34,513 nucleotides of DNA from RGIG1995 sp045645205 (lineage in GTDB: Bacteria; Bacillota; Clostridia; Oscillospirales; CAG-272): contig JAZRIJ010000030.1 in assembly GCA_045645205.1 (NCBI GenBank), positions 1 to 34,513 on the forward strand, written 5' to 3'. Positions 31,693 to 34,513 of this stretch are shown one piece after another; the first letter of the stretch is position 1, and each line of letters starts with the position of its first letter. Position numbers and translations under genes: made by a program. Under the pieces are notes generated by a model. That model did no database searches and was not told the origin of the DNA. It saw nothing but the letters and a program-made list of their open reading frames with translations.

Positions 31693-31710
31693 TATTGAAA
31701 ATGCTATAAT
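31682..31710 (+). promoter_or_regulatory. Promoter of the two-component operon
   Basis: TTGTAT 31682-31687, a 17-base spacer and TATAAT 31705-31710, 30 bases before the response-regulator ATG. The weak -35 and adjacent ATCTTAA repeats fit an activated, autoregulated promoter. Confidence 0.7.
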
Positions 31711-31739
31711 GTAGACACCAAAAAGATACGGAGGGAAAT

Positions 31740-32432
31740 ATGTATAACATACTTATTTGCGACGACGAAAGAGATATAGTATCCGCATTAAAGATATATC
31801 TTACATCCGATGGCTACAACTGCTTTGAAAGCTACAACGGCAGACAGGCAGTTGAGTTTGTAAAGACTGAGGAAATACATTTGGTTCTGCTTGACATAAT
31901 GATGCCTGAGAAAGATGGTGTAACTGCATTGGCTGAAATAAGACAGATATCAAATATTCCTGTAATATTTCTTACGGCAAGGTCCGAGGACACCGACAAG
32001 ATACTTGGACTGAATGTCGGTGCGGACGACTATATAACAAAGCCGTTTAATCCCATTGAAGTTATTGCTCGTGTCAAATCGGCGCTTCGAAGATATTTTT
32101 CATTAGGCGGAGGAATGATTAAAGAAAGCGATTTTACGATTGGTGGAATATGCCTTGATGACAGCGCCAAGCGGGTTACCGTTGACGGATGTGAGGTGTC
32201 CTTAACTCCGAGAGAATACGAGATACTTAGATTTTTGATGCAGAACAGGGGAAAGGTATTTCCTCCGAAAGAAATATATCGCAGAGTATGGAAAGAAGAA
32301 CCTATAGGAGCGGAAAACTCTGTTGCCGTACATATAAGGCATCTGCGGGAAAAAATAGAAATAGATTCCAAGAACCCTCGGTATATCAAGGTCGTATGGG
32401 GACAGGGATACAAAATGGAGGGAGGACAATAA
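31740..32432 (+). CDS. OmpR/VanR-type response regulator
   Basis: The 230-residue DNA-binding response regulator has a full receiver domain: acidic pocket D8/D9, phospho-acceptor D52 (LLDIMMP), T79 (FLTARSE) and K101 (ITKPF). The C-terminal winged helix has SLTPREYEILRFLMQNRGKVF and the end motif VAVHIRHLREKIE ... IKVVWGQGYKME of the OmpR/PhoB family. GGAGGG lies 6 bases before the ATG. Its stop overlaps the kinase start by one base (TAATG), so the two are translated together. It resembles VanR-like regulators of cell-envelope response. Targets other than its own promoter are not known. Confidence 0.95.
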   Translation: MYNILICDDERDIVSALKIYLTSDGYNCFESYNGRQAVEFVKTEEIHLVLLDIMMPEKDGVTALAEIRQISNIPVIFLTARSEDTDKILGLNVGADDYITKPFNPIEVIARVKSALRRYFSLGGGMIKESDFTIGGICLDDSAKRVTVDGCEVSLTPREYEILRFLMQNRGKVFPPKEIYRRVWKEEPIGAENSVAVHIRHLREKIEIDSKNPRYIKVVWGQGYKMEGGQ

Positions 32433-34453
32433 TGAAACGCTTCACACAAAATATTGCAGTAAAGATAATTTGCTTTATACTTATTATTATACTTGTTTTC
32501 AGTCTGTTTATATCTGCGGTAGGCATATATGTTATGGCGGAGTCAAATGTATATTTTGACGGAGGCGAGGAGCTTATAGAGAGTATCTATGAGAATTATA
32601 CCTACAAACACTGCTCAAAAGTGGAGGAAATGCTGTACGACAAATTTTCAGGGTATAATACTTCTATCCCCTATTATGAACGCGTGCTTTCGCCCAAAAA
32701 TACAAATCTAAGATATACGGCAGTTGATGATACGGGAGTTGTTCACGGAACAAATATGACGGGCAATGAGGAGCTTGTCTATACCCGTGAGTCAAGCGTA
32801 TGGTACTTTATTCCGAATAATGATGAGGTGAAAGTAGATTATAAATCGTTCAGAAACTACAGTGAGATGCTCACTTATGTTGACAACTTTGAAAATGAAA
32901 ACATAAATGTGTTGTCAACCGAAATAGACAATCAGGAAAACGGAGAGTTTTCAGTTAAAATAAGATACCAAACAGGAAACAGAAAAGAAATAACAATATC
33001 CTTCGGTATCTTGAAAGAACCCGTAAAAAAAGATATACTGTCTTTTAAGTTATGGTTGGCGGAGCTTGGAATTGCGGTAAGGGATGCTGTATTTGTATAT
33101 TCGGGAATTGCTTTAATACTTTGCATAATACTTTTTGTAATACTTATGTGCGGAATGGGACACAAAAAGGGTGTTGACGGTATATACATTTGCAAGTTCC
33201 ACAAAATACCATTTGATGTTTATGTAGCATTAAATATTCTTTTAGTTTTTATTGCTGTTAATATTATAGCGGAAGCCTCTTATTCAGACTGGGGGGCTGT
33301 TATTAGCTTTTGTGTTGCAGTCCCTTTGTTTACGGCAATGATTTTGGGAATGTTTATGACTTTTGCCGCAAGGGTAAAGGCAGACGGCTGGTATAAGAAT
33401 ACACTTATATTCTTTTGTCTGAAATGGTTATATACAGGATTGAAATATTCTTTTAGAGGGTTAGTTTTTCTAATAAATAAATTACCCATGTTTTATAAAA
33501 CACTTTTAGTTTTGATAGGTTTGACTCTTGTTGAATTGATGTTTCTTGCGTTTGGTATCGAGGATTTTATAATACTTTGGATATTTGAAAAAATAGTGCT
33601 TATACCCATTATAATATATTTTATCTTATGTATGAGAGAATTACAGAACTCGGCAAGAAAGATGGCGCAGGGAGACACCGAACATAAAGCGGATACAAGA
33701 TATATGATATTTGATTTTAAGGAACACGGAGAGGTTCTGAACGGTATCGGGAACGGTCTTGCTCTTGCAGTCGAAAAAAGCGTAAAAAGCGAGCGTATGA
33801 AAGCAGAGCTGATTACAAATGTATCGCACGATATAAAGACACCTCTTACATCAATAATAAACTACGTTGACCTGCTCAAACGAGAGGGGTTAAACAGTGA
33901 AAATGCAGTTGAGTATTTAGAGGTGCTTGAAAGGCAGTCGGGCAGACTGAAAAGGCTGACAGAGGATTTGGTCGAAGCCTCAAAAGCATCAACGGGTAAT
34001 ATTGCTATAAATATCGAAAAGACTGACATAAATGTACTGCTGACACAGGCGGCAGGCGAATATGAGGATCGAATGGCGGATGGGGAGCTGTCATTGGTGC
34101 TTGATGTATCTGAGGAAGAGCTTATCGTTGAAGCCGATGGACGTCATATGTGGCGAGTGTTTGATAATCTTATGAACAATATTTGTAAGTATGCGCAGCC
34201 AAATACCCGCGTATATATATCGGCGTGTAAGGAGAATGGGAAAACTGCTATAGTATTCAGAAACATATCGCGTGAACCGCTGAATATTGCGCCCGAAGAG
34301 CTGACAGAAAGATTTGTACGCGGCGACAAATCAAGAAATACCGAAGGAAGCGGACTTGGACTTTCAATAGCCAAAAGCTTGACAGAACTGCAGGGCGGAC
34401 AGTTCAGCATACAAATTGACGGCGACCTGTTCAAAGTAACGATAATAATATAA
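32432..34453 (+). CDS. Multi-pass sensor histidine kinase
   Basis: The 673-residue sensor kinase partners the upstream regulator. The first helix (about 9-32) is followed by an extracytoplasmic region of about 180 residues. A cluster of further helices (about 225-405) is an unusually large membrane part for this class. A HAMP-like linker and the HisKA box come next, with phospho-acceptor H466 in VSHDIKTPLTS. The HATPase domain has N582 in NNICKYA and the G-box GSGLGLSIAKSL at 639-650. The ATG is the TAATG overlap at 32432, with GGAGG 8 bases upstream. The final domain ends at the stop just before a strong terminator. The sensed signal is unknown; an envelope or cell-wall cue is likely for VanS-like kinases. 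Confidence 0.93.
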   Translation: MKRFTQNIAVKIICFILIIILVFSLFISAVGIYVMAESNVYFDGGEELIESIYENYTYKHCSKVEEMLYDKFSGYNTSIPYYERVLSPKNTNLRYTAVDDTGVVHGTNMTGNEELVYTRESSVWYFIPNNDEVKVDYKSFRNYSEMLTYVDNFENENINVLSTEIDNQENGEFSVKIRYQTGNRKEITISFGILKEPVKKDILSFKLWLAELGIAVRDAVFVYSGIALILCIILFVILMCGMGHKKGVDGIYICKFHKIPFDVYVALNILLVFIAVNIIAEASYSDWGAVISFCVAVPLFTAMILGMFMTFAARVKADGWYKNTLIFFCLKWLYTGLKYSFRGLVFLINKLPMFYKTLLVLIGLTLVELMFLAFGIEDFIILWIFEKIVLIPIIIYFILCMRELQNSARKMAQGDTEHKADTRYMIFDFKEHGEVLNGIGNGLALAVEKSVKSERMKAELITNVSHDIKTPLTSIINYVDLLKREGLNSENAVEYLEVLERQSGRLKRLTEDLVEASKASTGNIAINIEKTDINVLLTQAAGEYEDRMADGELSLVLDVSEEELIVEADGRHMWRVFDNLMNNICKYAQPNTRVYISACKENGKTAIVFRNISREPLNIAPEELTERFVRGDKSRNTEGSGLGLSIAKSLTELQGGQFSIQIDGDLFKVTIII

Positions 34454-34497
34454 AAACAATGCTGAGTATGGTTCTGCCCTACTCAGCATTGTTTTTA
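34452..34497 (+). terminator. Terminator of the two-component operon
   Basis: AAAAACAATGCTGAGTA 34452-34468 pairs with TACTCAGCATTGTTTTT 34480-34496. The stem overlaps the stop codon of the kinase and can work in both directions. Confidence 0.88.
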
Positions 34498-34513
34498 TAT
34501 CAGATCTTCTTTT

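Overview
The window looks like a chromosomal segment of a low-to-medium G+C, spore-forming Clostridia-type Firmicute, probably a gut or rumen anaerobe. The evidence is a forespore sigma-G gene, a ThiT thiamine transporter under a TPP riboswitch, the trmK-nif3 pair, a Gram-positive sorting signal on a giant surface protein, a dockerin, strong SD sequences and TTGACA-17-TATAAT promoters. The genus cannot be read from the sequence alone. I see no tRNA, rRNA, CRISPR array, integrase or transposase, so most of this is stable backbone with a few accessory or cell-surface insertions.

Layout. 1-2.8 kb: rpsB-tsf, then a TPP riboswitch with terminator and thiT. 2.9-10 kb: a HIT hydrolase diverges from a 2158-residue secreted adhesin (vWA, stacked pilin-type isopeptide domains, three DUF11 repeats, SPQTG anchor). 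10-14.7 kb: a DUF1858 protein, trmK-nif3, prfB, a small acidic membrane protein, a C_GCAxxG_C_C protein and an EamA transporter. 14.7-15.5 kb: an intergenic repeat and a tiny stand-alone dockerin protein. 15.5-22.1 kb: rpmB, a possible GME-fold protein, then an operon with a consensus promoter that holds a TerB_N/TerB_C-type protein, a BREX-like P-loop ATPase and alaS. 22.2-25.8 kb: an unknown membrane-anchored protein, a sugar isomerase/epimerase-type TIM barrel, and a convergent secreted lectin-like/Ig-like/C39-peptidase-like protein. 26-30 kb: sigG with a sigma-F-like promoter, then an SPFH/zinc-ribbon/membrane-protein operon related to Bacillus ydjI-ydjG-ydjH. 30-34.5 kb: a MITE-like repeat, an untracked 54-residue membrane protein, rarA, and a two-component system with a plausible autoregulatory operator.

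How the genes fit together. The backbone genes serve translation (rpsB, tsf, rpmB, prfB, alaS, trmK), genome maintenance (rarA) and sporulation (sigG). The accessory content is mainly envelope-facing: the adhesin, dockerin, lectin-peptidase, SPFH module and histidine kinase. The least explained locus is the TerB-type/ATPase pair at 16.6-19.5 kb. It is translationally overlapped, has its own promoter, and runs into alaS with no helicase partner in view. It is the best candidate here for an undescribed stress or DNA-processing/defence module. Next are a ydjH-like gene that has lost its TPM domain and the membrane-tethered dockerin with no enzyme attached.
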